Of a stretch of DNA of 64,000 nucleotides, positions 8,713 through 17,453 are shown piece after piece (position 1 is the stretch's first letter; each line of letters opens with the position of its first letter). The stretch comes from Microbacterium sorbitolivorans (GTDB lineage: Bacteria; Actinomycetota; Actinomycetes; Actinomycetales; Microbacteriaceae), in NCBI RefSeq assembly GCF_003327285.1, contig NZ_KZ848473.1, positions 1,054,001 to 1,118,000 of the forward strand, given 5' to 3'. The translations under genes were made by a program, and so were the position numbers. The notes beneath the pieces were generated by a model. That model did not search any database. It was not told where the DNA came from and saw only the letters and a list, made by a program, of their open reading frames with translations.

Positions 8713-10161
8713 GTGAACGCTGCTGCAGCTAACATCGGGGTCGTCGGCCTCGCCGTCATGGGTTCGAACCTCGCCCGCAACCTCGCAAGCCGCGAGGGCA
8801 ACACGGTAGCGGTGTACAACCGCAGCCGTACGAAGACGGACGAACTGGTGCAGGCGCACCCCGAGGCAGGCTTCGTTCCCGCCTTCTCCTACGAGGAGTT
8901 CGCCGCCAGCCTCTCGAAGCCCCGCACCGCCATCATCATGGTCAAGGCCGGTGGCCCGACCGACGCCGTGATCGACGAGCTCGTCAAGGTCTTCGAGCCC
9001 GGCGACATCATCGTCGACGGCGGCAACGCCTACTTCCCCGACACGATCCGCCGCGAAAAGGCCGTCCGTGACACGGGCATCAACTTCGTCGGCGCCGGCA
9101 TCTCGGGCGGTGAGGAGGGAGCCCTCCTCGGCCCCTCGATCATGCCCGGCGGTTCGGACGAGTCGTGGACGACGCTCGGCCCGATCCTGAAGTCGATCGC
9201 CGCCGTCGCCGAGGGCGAGCCCTGCGTGACCCACATCGGCCACAACGGCGCCGGCCACTTCGTCAAGATGGTGCACAACGGCATCGAGTACGCCGACATG
9301 CAGCTCATCGCCGAGGCCTACGACCTCATCCGTCGCGGCACGGGCAAGACCCCGGCCGAGATCGCCGACATCTTCGCCGAGTGGAACAAGGGCGAGCTCG
9401 AGAGCTACCTCATCGAGATCACCGCCGAGGTCCTGCGCCAGATCGACGCCGAGACGGGCAAGCCCCTCGTCGACGTCATCCTCGACCAGGCCGGCGCCAA
9501 GGGCACGGGTGCCTGGACCGTTCAGACGGCCCTCTCACTCGGCGTTCCGGTCTCGGGCATCGCCGAGGCGACGTTCGCGCGTTCGCTCTCGTCGCACCCT
9601 GAGCAGCGCGCCGTCGCCTCGATCCTCCCCGGCCCCGGCACCGACTTCGCGGTCGACGACGCCGACGCGTTCATCGAGGACGTGCGCCAGGCGCTCTTCG
9701 CCTCGAAGATCATCGCCTACTCGCAGGGCTTCGACGAGATCCGTGCCGGCGCTGCCGAGTACGACTGGACGATCGACCTCGGCGCCGTGTCGAAGATCTG
9801 GCGCGGCGGCTGCATCATCCGCGCCCAGTTCCTCAACCGCATCGCCGACGCCTACGCCGAGCAGCCCGAGCTGCCCGTGCTCGCGACGTCGCCGTACTTC
9901 GCCGATGCGCTCACGCGCGGCCAGGCCGCATGGCGCCGCGTCGTGATCGCCGCGACGCAGGCGGGCATCCCCTCGCCGGCGTTCAGCTCGTCGCTCGCGT
10001 ACTACGACGGCATCCGCGCCGACCGCCTGCCGGCCGCGCTCGTGCAGGGTCAGCGCGACTTCTTCGGCGCGCACACCTACAAGCGCATCGACAAGGAAGG
10101 CACCTTCCACACGCTGTGGTCGGGCGACCGCACCGAGATCGAGGCTGAGGACACGCACTAA
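8713..10161 (+). CDS. gnd: 6-phosphogluconate dehydrogenase, decarboxylating (NADP+)
   Basis: A 482-residue enzyme of the oxidative pentose phosphate pathway that converts 6-phosphogluconate to ribulose 5-phosphate, CO2 and NADPH. GVVGLAVMGSNLARN (about residues 9-23) is the Rossmann dinucleotide-binding motif; VDGGNAYFPDT and ISGGEEGALLGPS are substrate-site motifs; HFVKMVHNGIEY carries the catalytic Lys. It has the long-form C-terminus ending in GQRDFFGAHTYKR. GTG at 8713 is six bases after AAGGAG. It has no GGATCC site, unlike nearly every long gene in the window, which may reflect codon selection in a highly expressed gene. Confidence 0.98.
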   Translation: MNAAAANIGVVGLAVMGSNLARNLASREGNTVAVYNRSRTKTDELVQAHPEAGFVPAFSYEEFAASLSKPRTAIIMVKAGGPTDAVIDELVKVFEPGDIIVDGGNAYFPDTIRREKAVRDTGINFVGAGISGGEEGALLGPSIMPGGSDESWTTLGPILKSIAAVAEGEPCVTHIGHNGAGHFVKMVHNGIEYADMQLIAEAYDLIRRGTGKTPAEIADIFAEWNKGELESYLIEITAEVLRQIDAETGKPLVDVILDQAGAKGTGAWTVQTALSLGVPVSGIAEATFARSLSSHPEQRAVASILPGPGTDFAVDDADAFIEDVRQALFASKIIAYSQGFDEIRAGAAEYDWTIDLGAVSKIWRGGCIIRAQFLNRIADAYAEQPELPVLATSPYFADALTRGQAAWRRVVIAATQAGIPSPAFSSSLAYYDGIRADRLPAALVQGQRDFFGAHTYKRIDKEGTFHTLWSGDRTEIEAEDTH

Positions 10162-10177
10162 GTCCTGACGCGATAAA

Positions 10178-10203
10178 GGCCGGGTGGAGAAATCCACCCG
10201 GCC
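10178..10203. terminator. Intrinsic terminator between convergent gnd and the histidine kinase
   Basis: An 11-bp stem (GGCCGGGTGGA / TCCACCCGGCC) with the tetraloop GAAA, 17 bases after the gnd stop. AAA precedes and GTTAT follows, so it may work in both directions. Confidence 0.8.
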
Positions 10204-10218
10204 GTTATGCTGTCCGCG

Positions 10219-11724
10219 TCAGACGGCCGGCTTCGCCGGCAGTGAGACCGTGAAGGTCGTCGACCCCGGCTCGCTCGTGACCGATATCTCGCCGTGGTGG
10301 GCCTCGACGATCGCGCGCGCGATCGAGAGCCCGAGGCCGGATCCGCCGGTCTTCCGCGCGCGGGACGCGTCGGCGCGCACGAAGCGCGTGAAGAGCCTGC
10401 TCTGTAGCTCGGGGCTGATGCCCGGGCCCGTGTCGTGCACGCTGACGATCGCGCGCGAGGCGGATCCGGTGCCCTCGAGGGCGACCTTCGCCGTCACGGC
10501 CGTGCCCTCCGGCGTGTGGGTGCGCGCGTTCGCCAGCAGGTTCGTGATGACCTGCGTGAGTCGCGCGCGGTCGCCCGCGACGAGCACGGGCTCCTCCCCC
10601 ACCTCGGCGCCCCAGTCGTACTCCATGCCCGCCATCGCCTGATCGGCGACGGCGTCGAGCACGAGCTGGTTCAGGTCGACCATGTCGTAAACGAGTTCCT
10701 TACCCTCGTCGAGGCGCGCGAGCAGCAGCAGGTCCTCCACGAGGCCCGTCATGCGCTGCGACTGCGCCTCGATGCGCTGGAGCGACTGCCTGCTCGTCTC
10801 GCTCAGCGTCGTGTCGCGCAGCGACAGCTCGCTGTAACCGCGGATCGACGCGAGGGGCGTGCGCAGCTCGTGGCTCGCGTCGGCGACGAATCGCTGCATC
10901 GCCTCCTCGTTGCGCTGGCGCACCGCGAGCGAATCCTCGACGTGATCGAGCAGCGTATTGAGCGACGCGCCCACCTGGCCGACCTCGGTCATCGGATCCG
11001 CCTGCCCGGCCGGCACGCGCTCGGTGATCGACACATCGCCCTCGTCGAGCTTCTGTTGCGAGACCCGCGACGCCGTCGCGGCGATGTCGCGCAGGGGCCG
11101 GAGGCCCTGACGGATCACGCCCGATGTCGCGACGCCGAGCAGGAGCATGCCGCCCATCGTCGCGAGGCCGATCGCCCACACCATCTGTTGCAGCGTGACG
11201 CTCTCGGTGGCGGTCGACATGCCGAAGACGCCCGCCGTCTCGTTGGACGACTTGTCGATCAGGCCTCCGACGCGAAAGCTGCCGAGGCCCGGCAGCGTCA
11301 CGGTCGTGAGTTCGTCGACCGCGACCGATTCGGCCGCAGCGAGGACGCGCTCGACCTGGGCGTCGGAGAGCGAGTGCCGGGCGTAGTCGCTGCCGACGAC
11401 GGCGCCCGTCGTGCCCGTGTAGGGGCTGTCGATGATGAGCAGCATGCCCGGCGCGGCCTGCGCCGAGCGCAGCTGCGCGGCGGCGGATCCGTCGACGAGG
11501 CTGATGCCGAAGTCGCCACTGAGGCTTGCGAACGCGGCGCGAACGCGGGTGTCGACCTGATTGTTCAGCACGTTGTTGAGCAGCACGCCCGTCACGAGCG
11601 AGACGACCAGCAGGATCGCGGCGACGATCATGAACACCGTGATCATGAGGCGCGACTGCAGGCTCATGCGCGAGCGGTACTCCTCTGGCCGCACACCCGC
11701 CTTCCGCGACGGGCGGAGGCTCAC
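10219..11724 (-). CDS. Sensor histidine kinase
   Basis: A 501-residue membrane kinase. TM1 is about residues 25-49, an extracytoplasmic sensor domain follows to about 175, then TM2 (about 178-200), a HAMP domain, HisKA with the phospho-acceptor His near residue 285 (VADASHELRTPLASIRGY), and the HATPase domain with the N box (NLLANARTHTPEG) and DTGPGI. The GTG start overlaps the response-regulator stop by four bases, so the pair is translationally coupled. The domain order fits the TcrY/MprB-like class. The signal sensed cannot be told from sequence. Confidence 0.95.
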   Translation of the reverse strand: MSLRPSRKAGVRPEEYRSRMSLQSRLMITVFMIVAAILLVVSLVTGVLLNNVLNNQVDTRVRAAFASLSGDFGISLVDGSAAAQLRSAQAAPGMLLIIDSPYTGTTGAVVGSDYARHSLSDAQVERVLAAAESVAVDELTTVTLPGLGSFRVGGLIDKSSNETAGVFGMSTATESVTLQQMVWAIGLATMGGMLLLGVATSGVIRQGLRPLRDIAATASRVSQQKLDEGDVSITERVPAGQADPMTEVGQVGASLNTLLDHVEDSLAVRQRNEEAMQRFVADASHELRTPLASIRGYSELSLRDTTLSETSRQSLQRIEAQSQRMTGLVEDLLLLARLDEGKELVYDMVDLNQLVLDAVADQAMAGMEYDWGAEVGEEPVLVAGDRARLTQVITNLLANARTHTPEGTAVTAKVALEGTGSASRAIVSVHDTGPGISPELQSRLFTRFVRADASRARKTGGSGLGLSIARAIVEAHHGEISVTSEPGSTTFTVSLPAKPAV

Positions 11725-12455
11725 TGCGCGGCCTTGATCATGTATCCGACGCCGCGCACGGTGTGGATGAGGGGCTCGTTACCGGCGTCGATCTTCTTGC
11801 GCAGGTACGAGATGTAGAGCTCGACGACGCTCGACTTGCCGCCGAAGTCGTAGTTCCACACGCGATCGAGAATCTGGGTCTTCGACACCACGCGGCGCGG
11901 GTTGCGCATGAGGAAGCGCAGCAGCTCGAACTCGGTCGCGGTCAGCTCGACCTCGACGCCGCCGCGCGTGACCTCGTGGCTGTCCTCGTTGAGGCTCAGG
12001 TCGCCGATGCGGAGGATCGGCTCGGGTTCGCTCGCGAGCGCCGTGCCGGCGCGGCGCATGAGGGCGCGGAGCCGTGCGACGACCTCTTCGAGGCTGAAGG
12101 GCTTGGTGACGTAGTCGTCGCCGCCCGCTGTGAGGCCGGCCACGCGGTCGGCCACGGCGTCCTTCGCGGTGAGGAACAGTACTGGCACCAGGTTGCCCTG
12201 CTTGCGCAGGCGCTGCAGCACGCTCATGCCATCGAGGTCGGGCATCATGATGTCGAGAACGATCGCGTCGGGCGCGAAGTCCTTGACGGCGTCGAGGGCC
12301 TCGAAGCCGCTCCCCGCGGAGCGGACCTCCCAGCCCTCCATGCGCAGCGCCATCGAGAGCAGATCGGTGAGCATCTGCTCGTCGTCGACGACGAGCACGC
12401 GCACGGGCGATCCGTCGGGGCGGGTGAGTGCAGAAGCGGGCGCAACAGTGGTCAT
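11721..12455 (-). CDS. OmpR-family response regulator, TcrX-like
   Basis: A 244-residue DNA-binding regulator. The receiver domain is about residues 18-130 with acidic pair VVDDE (22-26), phospho-acceptor Asp68 in IVLDIMMPDLDG, and the switch Lys in DDYVTKPFSLEEVVARLRA. That last motif is characteristic of mycobacterial TcrX/TrcR. The C-terminal winged helix ends in VRGVGYMIKAA. The ATG at 12455 follows ACAAT by a few bases with no clear Shine-Dalgarno. It is the first gene of the two-gene operon with the kinase. Confidence 0.95.
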   Translation of the reverse strand: MTTVAPASALTRPDGSPVRVLVVDDEQMLTDLLSMALRMEGWEVRSAGSGFEALDAVKDFAPDAIVLDIMMPDLDGMSVLQRLRKQGNLVPVLFLTAKDAVADRVAGLTAGGDDYVTKPFSLEEVVARLRALMRRAGTALASEPEPILRIGDLSLNEDSHEVTRGGVEVELTATEFELLRFLMRNPRRVVSKTQILDRVWNYDFGGKSSVVELYISYLRKKIDAGNEPLIHTVRGVGYMIKAAQ

Positions 12456-12521
12456 GAGACCATTGTGCGCCCGTTTCTATGAGCTTGCTATGGCGCTCGC
12501 TATGCGCGCGCTGTGAGTTGC

Positions 12522-13556
12522 TTACGCGGCCCCGTCGAACATGCTCGTGACGGATCCGTCGTCGAAGACCTCCTGGATGGCGCGCGCCAGCAGCGGCGCG
12601 GCCGAGAGGACCGTGAGGTTTTCGAAGCGGTGGTGCTCCGGAACCGGGACGGTGTCGGTGACGACGACGCGGTCGACGGCCGGATCCTGCAGGCGCTCGA
12701 CGGCCGGCGAGCTGAAGATCGCGTGGGTCGCGCCCACGATGACCTTCTTCGCGCCGTTGGCCTTGAGGGCCTGGGCGGCCTTCACGATCGTGCCGGCGGT
12801 GTCGATCATGTCGTCGACGAGCAGGCAGGTGCGACCCTCGACGGATCCGACGATCTCGTGGACCGACACCTGGTTCGCGACCTTGGGGTCGCGGCGTTTG
12901 TGGATGATCGCGAGCGGGGCGCCGAGCGAGTCGCTCCACATGTCGGCCACACGCACGCGGCCCATGTCGGGCGAGACGACCGTGAGCGTCTCGCGCTCCT
13001 CCTCGGTGAGGGTCTCGACGAAGTGCGACTCGAGCACCGGCTTCGCGAACAGGTGGTCGACGGGGCCGTTGAAGAAGCCCTGGATCTGCGACGCGTGCAG
13101 GTCGACGCTCATGATGCGGTCGGCGCCGGCCGTCGCGATGAGGTCGGTGACGAGGCGGGCCGAGATCGGCTCGCGGCCGCGGCCCTTCTTGTCCTGACGC
13201 GAGTAGGGGTAGTACGGAAGCACGACGGTGACGCGCTTCGCCGACGCGCGCTTCAGCGCGTCGAGCATGATGAGCATCTCCATGAGATCCTCGTTGATGT
13301 TCTCGCCGAACGACTGCACGAGGAACACGTCGGTTCCGCGCATCGACACCGAGAAGCGCGTGTAGATCTCGCCGGACGCGAAGGTGCGGTGCTCCGTGGG
13401 CGCGAGGTCGATGCCGAGGTGGCGCGTGATGTCTTCCGCGAGCTCGGGGTGCGACCGACCGGTCACGACCACCATGCGCTTGCGGGTCTTCTGTTCTATC
13501 CCCGGGGCGATGCCCCGATCGAGATCGAGGTCTACCGTCTTACTCTTACTCGCCAT
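12522..13556 (-). CDS. prs: Ribose-phosphate pyrophosphokinase (PRPP synthetase)
   Basis: A 344-residue enzyme making PRPP from ribose 5-phosphate and ATP, for nucleotide, His and Trp synthesis. SFGENINEDLMEML, YYPYSRQDKKGRGREPISA (ATP/flexible loop), SVDLHASQIQGFF and the PRPP-binding loop CLLVDDMIDTAGTI are present. It has a 28-residue N-terminal extension before RMVVVTGRSHPELA, common in Microbacteriaceae. Its ATG overlaps the glmU stop by 11 bases (ATGGCGAGTAA), so the two genes are coupled in the usual actinobacterial glmU-prs order. Confidence 0.97.
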   Translation of the reverse strand: MASKSKTVDLDLDRGIAPGIEQKTRKRMVVVTGRSHPELAEDITRHLGIDLAPTEHRTFASGEIYTRFSVSMRGTDVFLVQSFGENINEDLMEMLIMLDALKRASAKRVTVVLPYYPYSRQDKKGRGREPISARLVTDLIATAGADRIMSVDLHASQIQGFFNGPVDHLFAKPVLESHFVETLTEEERETLTVVSPDMGRVRVADMWSDSLGAPLAIIHKRRDPKVANQVSVHEIVGSVEGRTCLLVDDMIDTAGTIVKAAQALKANGAKKVIVGATHAIFSSPAVERLQDPAVDRVVVTDTVPVPEHHRFENLTVLSAAPLLARAIQEVFDDGSVTSMFDGAA

Positions 13557-14991
13557 CGGTCGCTTCCTGTGCGGTTCGGGCCTGGATCGCCGCTTCAGCG
13601 GCCGCCGTACCTGATCTATTGTTCTCGACCCATCCCTGGAGGTTCCTCTGAGGAGCCACGCTCATGGCGAGCGCTCCGGGCGGGACGTCCTTGCGCACGA
13701 CGGCGCCGGCACCCGTCTTCGCGCCCGCACCGAGGGTGACGGGGGCGATCATGACGGTGTGCGAACCGGTGTGAACGTGGTCACCGATCACGGTGCGGTG
13801 CTTGTTCACGTCGTCGTAGTTGGCGGTGATCGCGCCGGCGCCGAGGTTCACGCCCTCGCCGATCTCGGCGTCGCCCACATACGACAGGTGCGGCACCTTG
13901 CTGCCGGCACCCACGGTGGAGTTCTTGATCTCGACGAAGGTTCCGGCCTTCGCGCCGTCGGCGAGCTCGGCGCCCGCGCGGAGGTAGGCCCACGGACCGA
14001 CGTTCACGCCCGCACCGATGACCGCGAGGTTCACGTCGCTGCGGCGAATCGTGGCGCCCGCGCCGACCTCGGTGTCGACGAGCGAGGTGTCGGGGCCGAT
14101 CGTCGCGTTCTCGGCGATCGTCGTCGCGCCGAGGATGTGCGTGTTCGGCAGGATCGTCACGTCGGGCGCGAGCGTCGCGGTGTCGTCGATCCATGTCGTC
14201 GCCGGATCCTGTACCGTCACGCCCTCGCGCTGCCAGCGGCGCACGATGCGGGAGTTCAGGATCCGCGCGGCCTCGGAGAGCTGCACGCGGTCGTTCACGC
14301 CGAGGGCGGCTCGCGCGTCGGGGGCCGTGACGCCCGCGATCGCGTGGCCCGCACGGCGCAGGATGCCGATGACGTCGGTCAGGTACATCTCGCCCTGCGC
14401 GTTGTCGGTGCCGACCTGAGCGAGGGCGTCGCGGAGCGAGGCTGCCCGGAAGACGTAGACGCCCGGGTTGATCTCGGTCGTCGCAGCCTCCTCCGCGGTC
14501 GCGTCCTTCTGCTCGACGATGCGCTCGACCATGCCCGCGTCGTCGCGGATCACGCGGCCGTAGCCGGTGGGATCCGCGAGGTGCGCGCCGAGCAGCGTCG
14601 CGTGGGCGCCGCGGGTGCGGTGCTCCTCGAGCATGGCGCGGAAGGTGTCGGCCTCGATCAGCGGCACGTCGCCCGAGAGCACGAGAACGTCGCCGTCGAA
14701 GTCGTCGGGGAGCGCCTCGATGCCGACCTGCACGGCGCGGCCGGTGCCCGGCACGTCGTCCTGGTCGACCGGGACGGCTCCCGGGTAGTCGGCGAGCGAC
14801 TCGACGATGCGGTCGCGCTCGTACCGCACGACGACGCGCACGAGGTCTCCCCCGAGCGACTCCGCCGTGCGTAGCACGTGGCCGAGGAGGGTGCGGCCGC
14901 CAAGGCGGTGCAGCACCTTCGGCGTGGCAGACTTCATCCGCGTGCCCTGCCCCGCCGCAAGGATCACTATTGCAAGGTTGTGCTCACTCAC
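13546..14991 (-). CDS. glmU: Bifunctional GlmU: glucosamine-1-P acetyltransferase / GlcNAc-1-P uridyltransferase
   Basis: A 481-residue enzyme making UDP-GlcNAc for peptidoglycan. The N-terminal uridyltransferase begins AIVILAAGQGTRMKS (about residues 7-21) and uses VLSGDVPLI. The C-terminal left-handed beta helix carries hexapeptide repeats and LGAGAITANYDDVNKH, the acetyl-CoA site. The GTG at 14991 is the only start that keeps the first beta strand. It lies one base after the 3' end of tRNA-Gln, so any ribosome-binding sequence would be inside the tRNA and processing would leave an almost leaderless mRNA. Confidence 0.96.
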   Translation of the reverse strand: MSEHNLAIVILAAGQGTRMKSATPKVLHRLGGRTLLGHVLRTAESLGGDLVRVVVRYERDRIVESLADYPGAVPVDQDDVPGTGRAVQVGIEALPDDFDGDVLVLSGDVPLIEADTFRAMLEEHRTRGAHATLLGAHLADPTGYGRVIRDDAGMVERIVEQKDATAEEAATTEINPGVYVFRAASLRDALAQVGTDNAQGEMYLTDVIGILRRAGHAIAGVTAPDARAALGVNDRVQLSEAARILNSRIVRRWQREGVTVQDPATTWIDDTATLAPDVTILPNTHILGATTIAENATIGPDTSLVDTEVGAGATIRRSDVNLAVIGAGVNVGPWAYLRAGAELADGAKAGTFVEIKNSTVGAGSKVPHLSYVGDAEIGEGVNLGAGAITANYDDVNKHRTVIGDHVHTGSHTVMIAPVTLGAGAKTGAGAVVRKDVPPGALAMSVAPQRNLQGWVENNRSGTAAAEAAIQARTAQEATDGE

Positions 14992-14992
14992 G

Positions 14993-15064
14993 CTCCGCCA
15001 CCAGGATTCGAACCTGGTCCTCACAGCTCCAAAGGCTGTCGTGCTGCCGTTACACCATGGCGGA
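14993..15064 (-). tRNA. tRNA-Gln (anticodon TTG)
   Basis: A 72-base cloverleaf on the minus strand. The acceptor arms TCCGCCA and TGGCGGA pair over 7 bp with discriminator G. The anticodon arm is ACAGC-CTTTGGA-GCTGT, giving anticodon TTG (reads CAA). The T arm CCAGG-TTCGAAT-CCTGG is intact. CCA is not encoded. glmU starts one base after the 3' end. Confidence 0.95.
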
Positions 15065-15134
15065 TCCGCGACCGCAACGGGCCGCTTCTTCCATTTTGGC
15101 ATGCCCCGCGCGCCGGAACCCACCCGATCCACGT

Positions 15135-15140
15135 GATAAT
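15135..15140 (+). promoter_or_regulatory. -10 element for the MarR gene
   Basis: GATAAT lies six bases before the ATG at 15147, close to the TATAAT consensus. The GGAGG between it and the start codon is too close to the ATG to act as a normal ribosome-binding site, so a leaderless transcript is likely. Confidence 0.5.
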
Positions 15141-15146
15141 CGGAGG

Positions 15147-15656
15147 ATGGCCGCAGAACGTGACGAAGTCGACCGGATCGTCGAGGCGTGGAGCGCCGAG
15201 CGTCCGGACCTCGATTTCTCGCCGATGGCGGTGCTTTCGCGTGTCGATCGGCTCTCGCACCACCTCGACCGCGCGCGCCGCGCGGCGTTCGCCCGCACCG
15301 ACATCGAACCCTGGGAGTGGGACGTGCTCTCGGCGCTTCGCCGCGCCGGCGAGCCCTACCAACTGAGCCCCAAGATCCTCCTGCAGCAGACGCTCGTCTC
15401 GAGCGGCACCATGACCAACCGCATCGACAAGCTGACCCAGCGCGGCCTGGTGCGCCGCGAGGCGGATCCGGTCGACGGGCGCAGCGTGCTCGTCACCCTC
15501 ACGAGCCTCGGGCTCGTGCACGTCGACGCCGCCGTCACGCGGCTGATCGACGCCGAGGCCGACATGCTGTCGGCACTCCCCGCGTCCGAGCGCTCGCGCC
15601 TCGCGACGCTGCTGCGCCACCTGAGCGTCGGGGTGGAACGAGCCACGGCCCCGTAG
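15147..15656 (+). CDS. MarR-family transcriptional regulator
   Basis: A 169-residue winged-helix regulator. The domain covers about residues 30-140, with the recognition helix in LLQQTLVSSGTMTNRIDKL and the wing in GLVRREADPVDGRSVLVTLT. The DPxDxR motif of the beta wing is clear. The N-terminus EVDRIVEAWSAERPDLDFSPM is typical of MarR proteins beside tRNA-Gln in Microbacteriaceae. It is followed by an ABC-F ATPase gene 12 bases downstream. The ligand is unknown. Confidence 0.92.
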   Translation: MAAERDEVDRIVEAWSAERPDLDFSPMAVLSRVDRLSHHLDRARRAAFARTDIEPWEWDVLSALRRAGEPYQLSPKILLQQTLVSSGTMTNRIDKLTQRGLVRREADPVDGRSVLVTLTSLGLVHVDAAVTRLIDAEADMLSALPASERSRLATLLRHLSVGVERATAP

Positions 15657-15659
15657 ACT
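15654..15659 (+). promoter_or_regulatory. -10 element for the ABC-F gene, overlapping the MarR stop codon
   Basis: TAGACT begins with the TAG stop of the MarR gene and ends nine bases before the ATG at 15669. There is no clear ribosome-binding site between them. Confidence 0.4.
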
Positions 15660-15668
15660 TGACGGGAT

Positions 15669-17444
15669 ATGGCACATCTTCTCGGGGCCGAGTCCCTGCA
15701 CCTCGAATACCCGACCCGCATCGTCTTCGATTCCGTCACACTCGGAATCGAGGAGGGCGATCGCATCGGCATCGTCGGTAAGAACGGCGACGGCAAGTCG
15801 AGCCTGCTCCGCATGCTCACCGGATCCCTGGATCCGCAGTCGGGTCGCGTCACGCGCCGCGGCGGCGTGCGCTTCGGCGTGCTCGCCCAGGGCGACGACC
15901 TCGACCCCGACAGCACCGTCGCTCGCGAGGTCGTGGGCGACATGGACGAGCACGAGTGGGCGGGAGACGCCCGCGTCCGCGACGTCATCGCCGGCCTCGT
16001 CAGCGACGTGCCGTGGGAGGCCCGCATCGGCGATCTCTCCGGCGGTCAGCGCCGCCGCGTCGCCCTCGCGGCCCTGCTCATCGGCGATTGGGACCTCATC
16101 GCGCTCGACGAGCCCACCAACCATCTCGACGTCGAGGGTATCGCCTGGCTCGCCGAGCACCTGAACCGCCGCTGGGCGAAGAACGCCGGCGGCCTCATCG
16201 TCATCACCCACGATCGTTGGTTCCTCGACGAGGTCTGCAACAAGACGTGGGAGGTGCACGACCAGATCGTCGAGCCCTTCGAGGGCGGTTACGCCGCCTA
16301 CGTGCTGCAGCGCGTCGAGCGCGACCGCATCGCCGCGGCGACCGAGACCAAGCGCCAGAACATGATGCGCAAGGAGCTCGCGTGGCTGCGCCGCGGCGCC
16401 CCCGCCCGTACCTCGAAGCCGAAGTTCCGCATCGAGGCCGCGAACGAGCTCATCGCCGACATCCCGCCGGTGCGCAACCCCATCGAGCTGAAGCAGATGG
16501 CCGTCTCGCGCCTCGGCAAGGACGTCGTCGACGTGCTCGACGCCGGCGTCGTCTTCGGCGAGCGCGAGATCCTCCGCGACGTCACCTGGCGAATCGGACC
16601 CGGCGAGCGCACGGGCATCCTCGGCGCGAACGGCACCGGCAAGTCGACGCTGCTCTCGCTCATCGCGGGCACGCTGAAGCCGACCTCGGGTGTCGTCAAG
16701 CGCGGCAAGACCGTGAAGCTCGGCATGCTCGACCAACAGTTCTCGCAGCTCGCCGAGATCGGATCCGACCGGGTGCGCGAGGTGCTGGGGCGCGAGAAGA
16801 CGACGTTCAACGTCGACGGCAAGGACCTCACCCCCGCGCAGCTGCTCGAGCGCCTCGGCTTCGCGAAGGAGCACCTCTCGGCGCGCGTCGACGAGCTCTC
16901 GGGTGGCCAGAAGCGCCGCCTGCAGCTGCTGCTGTTGCTGCTCTCCGAGCCCAACGTCATCGTGCTCGACGAGCCCACCAACGACGTCGACTCCGACATG
17001 CTCGCCGCGATGGAAGACCTGCTCGACTCGTGGCCCGGCACCCTGCTCGTCGTAAGCCACGACCGGTACCTGCTCGAGCGCATCACCGACCAGCAGTACG
17101 CGATCCTCGACAAGAAGCTGCGCCACGTGCCCGGCGGTGTCGACGAGTACCTGCGCCTGCGCGCCGAGGGCCCTGCGCCCACCGCGACCAAGCAGGCGGC
17201 TGCCCCCGAGCCGCAGGGCCTCTCCGGATCCGAGCGGCGCGCGGCCGAGAAGGAGCTCGCCTCGATCGAGCGCCGGCTCGAGAAGATCACGGGCGAGGTC
17301 GAGAAGATCCACGGCCGCATGGCGACGCACGACCAGGGCGACTTCGACGGCCTGCAGAAGCTCAACACGCAGCTGCGCGAGCTGCAGAACGAGGCCGATT
17401 CGCTCGAGGAGCGCTGGCTCGAGCTCGGCGAGCAGCTCGGCTAG
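15669..17444 (+). CDS. ABC-F family ATP-binding protein (Uup/EttA-like)
   Basis: A 591-residue soluble twin-ATPase with no membrane domain, of the class that acts on ribosomes. First ABC domain: GIVGKNGDGKSS (Walker A), DLSGGQRRRVALA, LIALDEPTNHLD. Linker at about residues 215-290. Second ABC domain: GILGANGTGKST, ELSGGQKRRLQLL, VIVLDEPTNDVD. The C-terminal 70 residues are a charged coiled coil (ERRAAEKELASIERRLEKI), as in Uup. MarR plus ABC-F might suggest drug resistance, but this gene is widely conserved here, so a general translation or genome-maintenance role is more likely. Confidence 0.95.
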   Translation: MAHLLGAESLHLEYPTRIVFDSVTLGIEEGDRIGIVGKNGDGKSSLLRMLTGSLDPQSGRVTRRGGVRFGVLAQGDDLDPDSTVAREVVGDMDEHEWAGDARVRDVIAGLVSDVPWEARIGDLSGGQRRRVALAALLIGDWDLIALDEPTNHLDVEGIAWLAEHLNRRWAKNAGGLIVITHDRWFLDEVCNKTWEVHDQIVEPFEGGYAAYVLQRVERDRIAAATETKRQNMMRKELAWLRRGAPARTSKPKFRIEAANELIADIPPVRNPIELKQMAVSRLGKDVVDVLDAGVVFGEREILRDVTWRIGPGERTGILGANGTGKSTLLSLIAGTLKPTSGVVKRGKTVKLGMLDQQFSQLAEIGSDRVREVLGREKTTFNVDGKDLTPAQLLERLGFAKEHLSARVDELSGGQKRRLQLLLLLLSEPNVIVLDEPTNDVDSDMLAAMEDLLDSWPGTLLVVSHDRYLLERITDQQYAILDKKLRHVPGGVDEYLRLRAEGPAPTATKQAAAPEPQGLSGSERRAAEKELASIERRLEKITGEVEKIHGRMATHDQGDFDGLQKLNTQLRELQNEADSLEERWLELGEQLG

Positions 17445-17453
17445 GCGCCGGGG

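Noticed and set aside
15065..15146. Second tRNA or small RNA upstream of tRNA-Gln
   Set aside because: I see no cloverleaf or stable hairpin in this 82-base gap; it most likely holds the tRNA promoter on one strand and the MarR promoter on the other.
15021..17330. A 769-codon open frame on the minus strand opposite the ABC-F gene
   Set aside because: Shadow of the ABC-F and MarR genes; it runs through the tRNA-Gln gene, which no real gene would.
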